A stretch of 64,000 bases of DNA. Source: a candidate division WOR-3 bacterium (GTDB taxonomy: Bacteria > Hydrothermota > Tepidihabitantia > SM23-42). Below are positions 8,639 through 19,000 of this stretch, piece after piece. The notes below the pieces were generated by a model. The model saw nothing but the letters and a program-made list of their open reading frames with translations, was not told the DNA's origin and did not search any database. Position 1 is the first letter of the stretch, and every line of letters starts with the position of its first letter. The stretch spans positions 1-64,000 of the forward strand of contig JAOUFJ010000013.1 in assembly GCA_029858255.1 (NCBI GenBank). The letters are read 5' to 3'. Position numbers and translations under genes: made by a program.

Positions 8639-10057
8639 ATGAAAGAAGAATCCAAAATCAAACTGAATAACCTGCTCGTATCAAATTTGTTGAAAATTGC
8701 TTTTGCCACCGCAGATACTATGTTTTTCAAAAAGATATTGTTTCCTGTCATAGAAAAGGGTATACGGAGCGCTGTAGAACGTGTCCCTGGTCCTGTTACC
8801 TGGCCCGGCGTGCTCGACGACAAGTACTACATGCTACGGTCAATGGCTTACTCAACTCTGAAAATGGGACTTTCTTCCAAGTTCGCAACTACAGTTGTCA
8901 ACAAAGCAATGCTGAGTAACCTGCGGATGAAAAAGGAAATCGAATTCAGAGGGAAATTTGGTTTTGACCCGCCCGGTTTCATGGTCATCTCACCGGCAAA
9001 ACGGTGCAATCTCCGTTGCCGTGGCTGTTACGCAAATTCCGCGTCGGAGAAAGACCAACTTGACTATGACATCTTCACCAGAGTGATAGAAGAAATGCGA
9101 CAATTCTGGGGGGCTCGTTTCGTTGTCGTCTCCGGTGGCGAACCGATGATGTATCGCTGGAACGGCAAAGGAATCTTGGACATATACAAAGAACATCCTG
9201 ATTCTTTGTTTCTCATGTATACGAACGGCACGATGATAAATGACGAAGTGGCACAGAAGTTCTACAATCTCGCCAATATCACCCCGGCGATATCAGTGGA
9301 GGGAATGCAGAGAATTACAGAACAACGACGTGGCAAGGGTGTTTTCGAAAAGATAACTCAAGCCATGAAAACACTGAAGAAAAACCATGTCTTGTTCGGT
9401 GTGTCAATCACCGTCACCAAACATAATGCCGAGGAAATAGTGTCCGATGAATTCATTGATTACTACTTTAATAAACTCGGCGCCGGTTACGCATGGGTTT
9501 TTCATTATATGCCAATCGGCAGGGATATTGACCCAGACCTCATTCCAACCCCGGATCAGAGGATAATGCTGTGGGAAAAATCCTGGGAGATCGTGAAAAA
9601 GAGAAAGATCATGTTCGTCGATTTCTGGAACCATGGTCCAGTGTCCGATGGCTGCGTATCGGCCGGGAGACCGGGTGGCTATTTCTATATTGATTGGCAG
9701 GCCAAGGTCTATCCATGCGTTTTCTTCCCATACGCCGCAACCACGATGAACGAGATTTACGATAACGGAGGCGATCTGAATGACTTGATAAACCTGCCAT
9801 TGTACTCTCGCATCCGCGACTGGCAGTTCAAGTACTGGAAAGAGGGCGACCTGCTTCGGCCGTGCCCGATACGTGATCATTACAGGATGGCTAAAAAGTT
9901 TGTCGTGGATACAAAGGCAATACCCTCTGACGAGGGAACTGCAGAAATAATAAAAGACCCGGTCTACGAAAAAAAGATGGATAATTATGACAAAGAACTC
10001 AAAAGAAGAACGACCCCCATCTGGGAGGATGTCTACTTACATGGCGCTCGACGCTGA
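8639..10057 (+). CDS. Radical SAM protein with SPASM-like C-terminal cysteines
   Basis: A 472-residue radical SAM protein of unknown substrate. About 115 residues of mostly helical N-terminus precede ISPAKRCNLRCRGCYANS, which holds the CxxxCxxC cluster motif near residue 122. VVSGGEPMMYRW follows. Later cysteines in DGCVSAGRPGG, YPCVFFP and RPCPIRDHY suggest an auxiliary-cluster domain of the SPASM/twitch kind. The start lies just after a promoter and has no ribosome site, so it may be translated leaderless. The stop overlaps the proposed tyrS start by 17 bases. I cannot assign a pathway. Confidence 0.8.
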   Translation: MKEESKIKLNNLLVSNLLKIAFATADTMFFKKILFPVIEKGIRSAVERVPGPVTWPGVLDDKYYMLRSMAYSTLKMGLSSKFATTVVNKAMLSNLRMKKEIEFRGKFGFDPPGFMVISPAKRCNLRCRGCYANSASEKDQLDYDIFTRVIEEMRQFWGARFVVVSGGEPMMYRWNGKGILDIYKEHPDSLFLMYTNGTMINDEVAQKFYNLANITPAISVEGMQRITEQRRGKGVFEKITQAMKTLKKNHVLFGVSITVTKHNAEEIVSDEFIDYYFNKLGAGYAWVFHYMPIGRDIDPDLIPTPDQRIMLWEKSWEIVKKRKIMFVDFWNHGPVSDGCVSAGRPGGYFYIDWQAKVYPCVFFPYAATTMNEIYDNGGDLNDLINLPLYSRIRDWQFKYWKEGDLLRPCPIRDHYRMAKKFVVDTKAIPSDEGTAEIIKDPVYEKKMDNYDKELKRRTTPIWEDVYLHGARR

Positions 10058-11240
10058 TAAGCAGTTAGAGATAATAAGAACCAATGTCGCGGAATTGATA
10101 TCCGAAGAAGAACTACTATACAAACTAAAAGCAAAAAGAAAACTCCGGGTCAAACTCGGCATCGACCCTTCGGGTCCTGAAATCCACCTCGGCTTCAGCG
10201 TCGTCCTGCGCAAGCTAAGGCAGTTCCAGGACCTCGGACATACAGCGGTAATGGTTGTAGGCGACTTCACAGGGATGATCGGCGACCCGAGCGGTGTTTC
10301 CAAGACACGGCCAAAACTCACAAAGAAGCAGGTGGCAAAGAACATGGCAAAATACAAGGAGCAGATATTCCGTATCCTCGATCCTAAACGCACGGAATTC
10401 ACCTACAACAGTAAGTGGCTGGGCGCGCTATCCATGTATGACCTTGTGGAACTGGCGTCGAAATACACGGTTGCCCGCATCCTCGAGCGTGATGATTTTT
10501 CTCAGCGTCTTAAAGACGGTCTGCCGGTCTACATGCATGAAATATTGTATCCGCTGTGCCAGGGATACGATTCAGTGGCGATCAGGGCAGATGTAGAACT
10601 CGGCGGTACCGATCAGAAATTCAACCTCCTCGTGGGACGGGAACTCATGCGTGAGTCTAGTATGGAACCGCAGGTGGTCTTGATGATGCCGATCCTCGAG
10701 GGCACCGACGGTGTGAGAAAGATGAGCAAGAGTTTCAACAACTACATAGGCATTACCGAATCACCCAAGCAGATGCTGGGCAAGATCATGTCTTTGCCCG
10801 ATGAACTTATCATAAAATACTGGCGTTTGGCCACCGACGCTTTCCCCCACCGCATCGAGGAATACCGCATGGCTTTGGAGGACTGTTCGATGAACCCGCG
10901 CGATGCAAAAATCGACTTGGCAAAGACGCTGGTGCGGATGTATCACTCGGCGCAAGCCGCGCAGAAAACCGCAGAAGATTTCCAGCGTGTCTTCACGCAA
11001 CGGGAACTACCCGAGAAGATAGATGAATACAAAGCAACAAAAATAAATAACAACATAATCGACCTGCTGGTCGAATCCAAATTAATGGGCTCTCGCAGCG
11101 AGGCAAAAAGAAAAATTCGCGAAGGGGCAATCGATGTCGACGGTGTGCGAGTCGATGACATTAATTATAGCGTAGAGTTAAAGCAACCCGTTGTACTGCG
11201 CGCCGGCAAACACAAATTCCTCAGAGTATCTAAGAAGTAA
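10041..11240 (+). CDS. tyrS: Tyrosyl-tRNA synthetase
   Basis: A 399-residue class I synthetase that charges tRNA-Tyr. The HIGH-like PSGPEIHLG (about residues 35-43), the KMSKS loop (VRKMSKSFNN) and a C-terminal S4 RNA-binding domain (LVESKLMGSRSEAKRKI) are all present, and the length fits the bacterial TyrRS form with an S4 domain. The ATG at 10041 is preferred because GGAGG lies at 10024-10028. An in-frame ATG farther upstream at 9987 would overlap the preceding gene deeply. It converges on the minus-strand paralogue array with a 10-base gap and no hairpin terminator. Confidence 0.95.
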   Translation: MALDADKQLEIIRTNVAELISEEELLYKLKAKRKLRVKLGIDPSGPEIHLGFSVVLRKLRQFQDLGHTAVMVVGDFTGMIGDPSGVSKTRPKLTKKQVAKNMAKYKEQIFRILDPKRTEFTYNSKWLGALSMYDLVELASKYTVARILERDDFSQRLKDGLPVYMHEILYPLCQGYDSVAIRADVELGGTDQKFNLLVGRELMRESSMEPQVVLMMPILEGTDGVRKMSKSFNNYIGITESPKQMLGKIMSLPDELIIKYWRLATDAFPHRIEEYRMALEDCSMNPRDAKIDLAKTLVRMYHSAQAAQKTAEDFQRVFTQRELPEKIDEYKATKINNNIIDLLVESKLMGSRSEAKRKIREGAIDVDGVRVDDINYSVELKQPVVLRAGKHKFLRVSKK

Positions 11241-11250
11241 CGCTCCTACC

Positions 11251-12792
11251 TCACCTGACTAATACGAATGATCTTTCATGTCTAACCTCTGGCGTCTCCA
11301 GCACCAGAAAGTAAGTACCCTGCGGGAGGTTCCTTGTGTTGAGAATTGATTCATGGACACCTGCGGGCTTGAAACCATCGTACACCGTTTCCACCAACTG
11401 GCCTACCGTGTTGTACAACTTCAGTGAAATATGTGTCGCGGTAGGTAATGAGAAAGAGATCAGTCCCGTATGTGAAACAGGATTCGGCAAAACTCGCATT
11501 TCGCATTTCGCAATCCGCAATTCTTTATTCTCCTCTACACCAGTGTACAAGTACCAGAACATGTTGTAGTAATCCTCAGCATACTGGTCGATCAGCGCGA
11601 TCGCTGTATCAGGCCGATGAAACGGATATCCGTACACGATGTCGGCGAACATGACCGCGAATATCAAAGTGACAGTTGAATCAGGTGACACGTTGAATGG
11701 ACCAGTGGAGACAACAAAGCTTTGATCATCAGGGTCCCCGGGGATTGTGTCAAGCGGTTCGTACGCACCAGTTAAATAATCGTATCCTGCCAGCACAGCG
11801 TATCGCTCCGGGTCTGTCTCTGGGTAGGGAAAAAAGAACTTCTTCAATGCTGTCATGCCTCTCTGCGGCCATTGCGATGGATCGCGCCAGTCAGGAACGC
11901 CGTCATTGTCCGCATCCCACAAGTATTGCGGAAGATTATTAACATAATATACGCTATCTCGCTCGTATTGATCGAGAATGCCGTCACCATCCTTATCCAT
12001 GCCCACAATGAGGTCATATGGTGTCTGCAATAGATCTAGTCCAACAACACCCGGTTCCCACGGCGGTGTACCCGGTTCTTCGGTCAAATCCCACTGGTAC
12101 GCGACGTTATCAACTGCTATTGTATCCGGCTCGATGAAGTACTTGTGATCGATAATTCCGCTAAATCGTTCATCAGCGTTCATCCACTCACCGATTTCGC
12201 CATTCATATATAAACCAATGTAGCAGTGAAATAGTGTATGGCAAGATACATTCTTTATTTCATCGACAAAGAAAATCATATCCTGTAAAAATGGAAGATC
12301 CCACACGTAGACAGTCTGATAAAACTCTATTCCGATCGGCCTTCCACCCTGCGTATGGTACGCAGAATCACAATCATTGAAACAGCACCATGAATCCTGA
12401 TGAGATACCGCTTCCTGGGGTGCCATGGGAAATGTATCCACTGGCGGCGGCCAATTATACGGATACATATATATGATCGCACAAGGATGGCTCACCGACA
12501 TACCGTCCAGACCGGGAGCGAATTCAGAGGACCACCACCAAGTCGTCACGAGCGTGTCACCGGTCAGAGAATCGATAGTACCGAACCAACTACCTGCTCC
12601 GTAGATGTAATTGTGGCCTGAGCCTACAGGCCACCAGCAGCCTGGTGTACCGTACTCAGTCAAGCCAAACATGCCGTAGTTGGAGATACACATCTCGACC
12701 CGGTTTGTGTCATGGCGTAATATCTGAAAATCTCGCCCCATACTTTCAGCACTCACGAATCCCAAGAGAAGAACACACATCACCTGTATCAT
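11251..12792 (-). CDS. Secreted paralogue 1 with Ca-binding repeats and Por/T9SS-type C-terminal domain
   Basis: A predicted 513-residue secreted protein of unknown function and the last gene of a four-member tandem family. A hydrophobic signal (MIQVMCVLLLGFVSAES) is followed by the shared core: SNYGMFG, GCWWPVGSGHNYIYGAG and DSWCCFNDCDS. Two Asp-rich loops (DKDGDGILDQYERDS, DADNDGVPDWRDPS) resemble thrombospondin type 3 calcium sites. The last 80 residues (VLPNPVSHTGLISFSLP through LPQGTYFLVLET) match a Por secretion/T9SS type A sorting domain. The ATG at 12792 is chosen because AAAGGAG precedes it; an upstream GTG at 12819 lacks a signal-like start. Confidence 0.75.
   Translation of the reverse strand: MIQVMCVLLLGFVSAESMGRDFQILRHDTNRVEMCISNYGMFGLTEYGTPGCWWPVGSGHNYIYGAGSWFGTIDSLTGDTLVTTWWWSSEFAPGLDGMSVSHPCAIIYMYPYNWPPPVDTFPMAPQEAVSHQDSWCCFNDCDSAYHTQGGRPIGIEFYQTVYVWDLPFLQDMIFFVDEIKNVSCHTLFHCYIGLYMNGEIGEWMNADERFSGIIDHKYFIEPDTIAVDNVAYQWDLTEEPGTPPWEPGVVGLDLLQTPYDLIVGMDKDGDGILDQYERDSVYYVNNLPQYLWDADNDGVPDWRDPSQWPQRGMTALKKFFFPYPETDPERYAVLAGYDYLTGAYEPLDTIPGDPDDQSFVVSTGPFNVSPDSTVTLIFAVMFADIVYGYPFHRPDTAIALIDQYAEDYYNMFWYLYTGVEENKELRIAKCEMRVLPNPVSHTGLISFSLPTATHISLKLYNTVGQLVETVYDGFKPAGVHESILNTRNLPQGTYFLVLETPEVRHERSFVLVR
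11494..11523 (-). repeat. Heptanucleotide-period repeat inside the coding linker of paralogue 1
   Basis: About four 7-nt units of the TTCGCAT/TTCGCAA type (as read on the plus strand) encode the linker ELRIAKCEMR just before the PNP of the sorting domain. Confidence 0.6.
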
Positions 12793-12815
12793 CCCGCCAA
12801 CTCCTTTCAAGATGT

Positions 12816-14390
12816 TCACCTCAAGATAACGATGGAACGAGATATCTTTAATTCACCCGTCTCCAATACCAGGAAATAAGTCCCCTGCGGCAGTTCCCCG
12901 GTGTTGAGAATTGATTCATGCACACCCGCGGTTTTGAAACCATCAAATACCGTTTCCACCAACTGGCCCAGCGAATTGTACAATTTCAGTGAAACACTGG
13001 TCGCAGCGGGCAGCGAAAAAGAAATCACCCCGTTATTTGAAATCGGATTCGGCGAAATTCGCATTTCGCATTTCGCAATCCGCAATTCTTTATTCTCCTC
13101 TATCCCTGTATACAAGTACCAGTACATGTTATAGTAATCCTCGGCATACTGGTCGATCAGCGCGAGTGCTGTATCAGGCCTTGCATATATGTTCATCCAA
13201 TCGGCAAACATGACCGCGAAGACCAGTGTAACAACAGAATCAGGTTCCAGGTCAAAAGGACCGCTCGAGAGAAGGAATCGCTGGTCGTCAGGCGCCGGTG
13301 GGATTGTATCATACGGCTCATACACACCGGTCTGGAAATTGTATCCAGCAAGGGACTCGTAGCGATCAGAGTCGATGTTCGGCTCTATATTTAGAGAGTA
13401 TCTTTTAAGCGCGGTCATACCTAATTGTGGCCACTGCGAAGGGTCGCGCCAGTCTGGTACGCCGTCAAGATCAACGTCCCACATTGAAGACGGTAGGATA
13501 TTTACATAATATACGCTATCTCTCTCGTACTGGTCGAGAATACCATCGCCGTCCTTATCCATTCCTTCAACCAGATCGAACGGTGTCTGCAGCAGGTCAA
13601 AGCCGATCGTGCCTGGATACCATGGAGGTGAGCCAGACTCAATCACTTCCTGCCACTGGTAGGCAACGTTATCCACAACAATCGTATCTCCATCAACGAC
13701 ATATTCTCGATATACAATGCCACTATACCTGTCATTCGAAGAAGTTCCATCCTCATCACCAATGTCGCAATTCGTGAGAAGTCCAGAATAGCAGTTATGA
13801 AGGGTATGCCCGGAGACATTCTTAACATCGTAAATGAAGAATATCATATCTTCAACGCACGGTATATCCCAGGCATACACGGTCTGATAAACCTCTATGC
13901 CGATCGGTCTCGTATCGCCGGGGATATGGTAGACCACATCAGAGTCATTGAAGCAACACCATGAATCCTCATGTGATACCGTATCTTGCGGTGCCATTGG
14001 CAGCGTATCTGGCGGTGCCGGCCAGTTATCCGGGTGCGTGTAGATGATCGCAGCCGGATGACTTGGAGACCAACCCGAAAGGCCGGGAGCGAATTCAGCC
14101 GCACCGCCGTGTGCACTAAAACCGATCGTTACTAGTGTGTCGCCGGTCAGTGAGTCAATCGTACCGAACCACAGACCTGCCCCATAGATGTAATTGTGGT
14201 GCAATTCTGCAGGCCACCAGCAGCCATAATTATTTCCCGTTTCATCCTGACCGAATTTGCCGTAGTTAGAGATACACATCTCCACCCGGTTAGTGTCGTG
14301 CCGCAGTATCTGAAACTCTCGCCCGGTAGCCAAGGCATTCATGGGGTACAACGCTACCACAACGAGAAGCAACATCACGAGTTTTATCAT
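12816..14390 (-). CDS. Secreted paralogue 2 with Ca-binding repeats and Por/T9SS-type C-terminal domain
   Basis: A 524-residue member of the tandem family. The signal peptide MIKLVMLLLVVVALYPMNALA precedes the shared core (SNYGKFGQDETGNNYGCWWP, HNYIYGAG, DSWCCFNDSD). DKDGDGILDQYERDS and DVDLDGVPDWRDPS are the likely Ca2+ loops, and ISPNPISNNGVISFSLP begins the sorting domain. The family-specific phrase YAEDYYNMYWYLYTG sits before the linker. It lies 24 bases upstream of paralogue 1 in the same orientation. The function is unknown. Secretion to the surface by a T9SS-like system is inferred from the C-terminus alone. Confidence 0.75.
   Translation of the reverse strand: MIKLVMLLLVVVALYPMNALATGREFQILRHDTNRVEMCISNYGKFGQDETGNNYGCWWPAELHHNYIYGAGLWFGTIDSLTGDTLVTIGFSAHGGAAEFAPGLSGWSPSHPAAIIYTHPDNWPAPPDTLPMAPQDTVSHEDSWCCFNDSDVVYHIPGDTRPIGIEVYQTVYAWDIPCVEDMIFFIYDVKNVSGHTLHNCYSGLLTNCDIGDEDGTSSNDRYSGIVYREYVVDGDTIVVDNVAYQWQEVIESGSPPWYPGTIGFDLLQTPFDLVEGMDKDGDGILDQYERDSVYYVNILPSSMWDVDLDGVPDWRDPSQWPQLGMTALKRYSLNIEPNIDSDRYESLAGYNFQTGVYEPYDTIPPAPDDQRFLLSSGPFDLEPDSVVTLVFAVMFADWMNIYARPDTALALIDQYAEDYYNMYWYLYTGIEENKELRIAKCEMRISPNPISNNGVISFSLPAATSVSLKLYNSLGQLVETVFDGFKTAGVHESILNTGELPQGTYFLVLETGELKISRSIVILR
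13057..13087 (-). repeat. Heptanucleotide-period repeat inside the coding linker of paralogue 2
   Basis: The same 7-nt-period sequence as in paralogue 1, again encoding ELRIAKCEMR immediately before the sorting domain. Confidence 0.6.
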
Positions 14391-14409
14391 GTCAGAGCAA
14401 TCCTGTCGT

Positions 14410-15990
14410 TCACCTCAGAACGACTATCGAACGAGATATCTTGAAATCCCCTGCTTCCAATACCAAGAAATACGTTCCCTGCGGCAATCCGTGGGTGTTA
14501 ACAACGAATTCATGCACACCCGCAGGTTTGAAACCATCGTACACCGTTTCCACCAACTGGCCCAGTGTGTTGTACAACTTCAATGAAACACCGGTCGCAG
14601 CAGGTAATGAGAAAGAAATCAACCCGGTATTTGAAATCGGATTCGGCAAAATTCGCATTTCGCAATTCGCAATCCGAAGTTCGCAATCCTCTTCTATCCC
14701 TGTGTACAGATACCAATACATGTTGTAGTAGTCCTCAGCCCACTGGTCGATCAGCGCAAGCGCGGTATCAGGCCTCATATATATCCCTATCCAGTCGGCA
14801 AATATCAACGCAAAAACCAATGTGACGATGGAATCAGGCTCCAGGTCAAATGGACCGCTCGCCAGCAGGAACCGTTGATCGTCCGGGTCAGGAGGCACCG
14901 TGTCAAAAGGTTCGTACAGACCCGTAACGAAATTATAACCGGCCAATGTCGCATACCGCTCAGCATCGAGATTCGGTTCGACCGCTAATGTGAATCTTTT
15001 TAATGCAGAAATGCCGACCTGAGGCCATTGAGAAGGATCGCGCCAGTCCGGCACACCATCGTTATCCGCATCCCACATCGATGCGGGCAGATTTATGACA
15101 TAGTATGCACTATCTCGCTCGTACTCGTCGAGAATGCCATCGCCATCCTTATCCATTCCGGCAACAAGATCCAAAGGAGTCTGCAATAGATCGAATCCGA
15201 TAACACCAGGATTCCATGGCGGTACGCCCGGTTCTTCAACTTCCTGCCATTGATAAGCTACGTCGTCCACGATGATAGTATCGTCGTCTATCACATACTC
15301 CTGGTAAACAATACCACAGTATCGATCATTCGCACTCGTCCCAGCTTCATTGCCGATGTCGCAGTCAGCACAGATGCCAATATAGCAGTCATTCAGGAGG
15401 TGACCGGATACGTTCTTAACATCATATGTAAAAAAGATCATGTCTTCCAAGTAGGGAAAATCCCAGACGTACACCGTCTGATAGACCTCGATACCGATCG
15501 GCCGCGTGTCGCCGGCGATGTGATAGACCGAATCACAATCATTGAAACAACACCACGAATCCTCATGGGATACCGTGCCTTGAGGCGCCATGGGAAGAGT
15601 ATCTGGCGGTGCAGGCCAGTTCTCTGGATATATATAGATTATGGCAGCTGGATGACTCACCGGCCAGCCCGCAAGACCGGGAGCGAATTCGGACTCGCCC
15701 CCATGGGGTCCATACCCGATCGTAACGAGCGTATCGCCTGTTAACATGTCGACCGTGCCGAACCAGATACCGGCTCCGTAAATATAATTATGACCAGAAC
15801 CAATCGGCCACCAGCAGCCAGCGTTGTTCCCCGTTTCGTCCTGCCCGAATTTGCCGTAGTTGCTGACACACAATTCTACGTTGTTTCCATTGTGCCTGAC
15901 AATCTGAAATTCCCGGCTTGCATTCGTCATAACCGCAGTCGAGCCAATCAGGCATAATGCCGTACCACACAAAATAAATATGGACTTCAT
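14410..15990 (-). CDS. Secreted paralogue 3 with Ca-binding repeats and Por/T9SS-type C-terminal domain
   Basis: A 526-residue family member. The start at 15990 gives a clean signal peptide (MKSIFILCGTALCLIGSTAV) with GGAGGG just upstream; a farther ATG at 16056 adds non-signal residues. Core motifs match the neighbours (SNYGKFGQDETGNNAGCWWP, DSWCCFNDCDS, DKDGDGILDEYERDS, DADNDGVPDWRDPS). The C-terminus (ILPNPISNTGLISFSLP, LPQGTYFLVLEAGDF) is the sorting domain. Nearest-relative features point to recent duplication with paralogues 1 and 2, since the whole architecture and many long stretches are shared. Confidence 0.75.
   Translation of the reverse strand: MKSIFILCGTALCLIGSTAVMTNASREFQIVRHNGNNVELCVSNYGKFGQDETGNNAGCWWPIGSGHNYIYGAGIWFGTVDMLTGDTLVTIGYGPHGGESEFAPGLAGWPVSHPAAIIYIYPENWPAPPDTLPMAPQGTVSHEDSWCCFNDCDSVYHIAGDTRPIGIEVYQTVYVWDFPYLEDMIFFTYDVKNVSGHLLNDCYIGICADCDIGNEAGTSANDRYCGIVYQEYVIDDDTIIVDDVAYQWQEVEEPGVPPWNPGVIGFDLLQTPLDLVAGMDKDGDGILDEYERDSAYYVINLPASMWDADNDGVPDWRDPSQWPQVGISALKRFTLAVEPNLDAERYATLAGYNFVTGLYEPFDTVPPDPDDQRFLLASGPFDLEPDSIVTLVFALIFADWIGIYMRPDTALALIDQWAEDYYNMYWYLYTGIEEDCELRIANCEMRILPNPISNTGLISFSLPAATGVSLKLYNTLGQLVETVYDGFKPAGVHEFVVNTHGLPQGTYFLVLEAGDFKISRSIVVLR
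14651..14689 (-). repeat. Heptanucleotide-period repeat inside the coding linker of paralogue 3
   Basis: A variant copy of the linker repeat with ATTGCGA/AATGCGA units on the coding strand, encoding CELRIANCEMR before the sorting domain. Confidence 0.55.
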
Positions 15991-16071
15991 GTTCCCTCCT
16001 CTACATTTTTGTACAAAATTTTCTTCTACTAATAATATACGTAACCATGTTCCCACTTTCCTCCGGTCATT

Positions 16072-19000
16072 TCAATTTATTATCACGAACTTGCCGACCT
16101 GCTCGCCGACATCTGATTCCACATGGAAAATGTACACGCCACTTGAAACGAGCTCGTCGTAGTCATTCAGGACATTCCACCACTCATCACCGCCGAGGTC
16201 GTTAGAAACACCCGATGCCGAAGTCTCCTGATGCAACAAGGTTCGCACTAATTCACCATTGAGATTGAAGATTCGGATCGTACACCTGTTGGGCAGGTTG
16301 ATGAATTTAACCCGACGCTGCACAAAACGTGTCTGCCATTCGTTATGAATAATATACGGATTCGGCACTACCTTGACGTTCAAGAGCATCGCACTATCCG
16401 TGAACACACCCGGTGTGCCGGTTATTTGTACTTCGCCATACACAGAAGGCGGCAGATAGTCTTCATTCACACGAATGACCCATGTCTCATCTTCCTCAGG
16501 CAGAATCGTATCGTACATGTACGAATTATTCCGTAACGCGATCATCCCGCCGTTGATATAAAGATAACGAGTCCTCTCCGAAGTCGGAAATCCAATACCC
16601 ACCTGGATCGTATCATGCGAGGGTTTGCTCCACGCCGTAGGTGGCGAATGCCAGGTAAAACACCAACCGTCAGCTAGGTGCCGTGTCAATGGCGTATTCT
16701 GATACTGCCGGTAAGGAATTACCTCACCAGTCACCAGATCCGTCACCTCGACCGTATTCACCGGACCGCCCGGATTCTTGCGGCGCCAGACAATCTCGTA
16801 GTCATTACCCCGCCACGCCCAAAGACCATGCATGTACACGGTATCGGCACTATCCTCTGCTGCAGGCAAGGGCACTGGTATGCTGGCAACAAGATACTGC
16901 GACGGATAACTGCCGCTCATGATCTCGATCGAATCAAAGACCGCAAATGTCGCCGGCAGTTCCGGGGTGCCGATGTCTGGATTGATTAACATCCCATTGA
17001 CAGTAGGCGCAATCTCGTGCGGCACATATCCCGAACCGATACGCACTACATAATCGATCGTATCCAACACTCTCGCGTCATCCTTTAGCAATGCTGTATA
17101 GCGGCCGCCCGTATACGGTATCTGATGATCGTGCTCGTTCGTGAAAAAAACCGTCGCCGTATCCGGCGCCAAATACTCGATATACAGCCGATAATCCGCA
17201 TCGATATCCTGCGGATAAGCGACCGAAGCATCGACCAACTCGGCAATCTGTTCATTACCAGACACCAACTCGATCATGGGATCACTTGGCGGCACGTAGT
17301 TCGCCGGATCACGGCGGGCGCGAACACTGTCACTGCTCAAGCCACTCTCAAACCAGATCGCGCGCGGCCCGTACACCTCTACAGAATCATACTGGTAAAC
17401 CCAAAGAGTATCATAATTACCCAGCGTATCTATGTAAACATAAGGGGTAGAATCAATGACAAAGATCGAATCGTAAGTCGCTCTGATGTAATTGTAATCG
17501 AAGGAAGTCACCGCATAGTGATACATAAAACCATTGCGCACGTCTTCGTCAACAAAGATATGGGATAGACCTGTATTGCTCGCTGCCAAAGGTTCGGGTT
17601 CGAATGCAGTATCCGTAATGGTAATATCATTGCTCAGATCGAAGGATGCCAGCATTTCCCATGTACCGACCTGCCCGGTCGTGCTCTTCCAGACACGGTA
17701 TCCCTCGAAATCATACTGGCGGTAGAACGGGTCATAATTTAATGAATATGGGTCACCGACAATATCAAACCACGGATCTCCGGTCACTTCGGGCAGGTTA
17801 TCCCACACCAGGGTTATCTTTGCATCACCGGGGATAAGGGTCAGGCCAGGTGATGGCGGCGGTCCGGGTATAAACCAGTTCATATCGTGGCAGAACTGCG
17901 CCCAGTAATCAACCAAAATCAGTGCCGTATCCGGCCTCATATAATAACCATACCAATTTGCGAACACCAGGGCAAGCACGAGTGTAGCCGTCGAATCGGG
18001 CATGAGTTGGAAGGGTCCGCTCGATTGCAGCCAGCGCTGGTCATCGGGATCTACAGGAACTGTATCGTACGGTTCGTAAGCACCGGTGTGGTAATTGTAT
18101 CCGGCGAGTGTCATGTATCGCTCGCGATCATAATTCGGCTCCAGATTCAGGGTGAACCGTTTGAACGCGGTCATACCCAGCTGCGGGATCTCTGACGGGT
18201 CGCGCCAGTCCTGCAAACCATCATGGTCAACATCCCATGCCGCGGGAGGCAGGTTGTTTACGAAATAAACACTGTCCCTCTCGTACTGGTCCAGAATACC
18301 ATCGTCATCCTTGTCCTCGCCCTCGACCAGATCATACGGTGTCCTGACCAGATCATAGCCCATGGCAGCGGGGTACCACGGAGGTGTCCCCGGCTCTTCT
18401 GTTTCCTGCCATTGATAAGCCAGATTGTCGATATAAAATGAATCTCCATTGATTACATACCACTGGCCCACAATAGCAGAAATACGATCGTTAGCTACCG
18501 TACCTGCTTCGTTGCCTATATCATTATCCGCACAGATACCAAGGTAGAACTCGGTCATATTCTGTCCCGAGACATTCTTTATTTCAAAGACTAAATACGC
18601 AACATCCATTAATAAATTCAAACTCCACACATGTACACTCTGGTAGACTTCAAAGCCAATGGGTCTGGTATCGCCTGCAACATGATAAAGACTATCAGCA
18701 TCGTTATATACACACCACGAATCCTGATGGGAGAGTGATCTTTGAGGCGCGGTTGGATAGGTCGCGGCCGGCGGCGGCCATGGATTAGGATAGAAATATA
18801 TTATCGCCTGGGGATCGCTGACCGACATGCCGCAGAGACCAGGCGCGTACTCACTCGCGCCGCCCGACGGCATGTAACCGATGGTCACCATTGTATCGTT
18901 CTCGACCGTATCTACTGCACCGACCCACGTTCCGGCACCGTAGATATAGTTCTGACCAGAACCCACCGGCCACCAGCAGCCAGCATTGTTCCCGGTTTCG

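Noticed and set aside
17125-17568. Plus-strand frame of 147 codons opposite secreted paralogue 4
   Set aside because: Antisense shadow of a well-supported gene; no ribosome site and an unusual Arg/Ile-rich composition.
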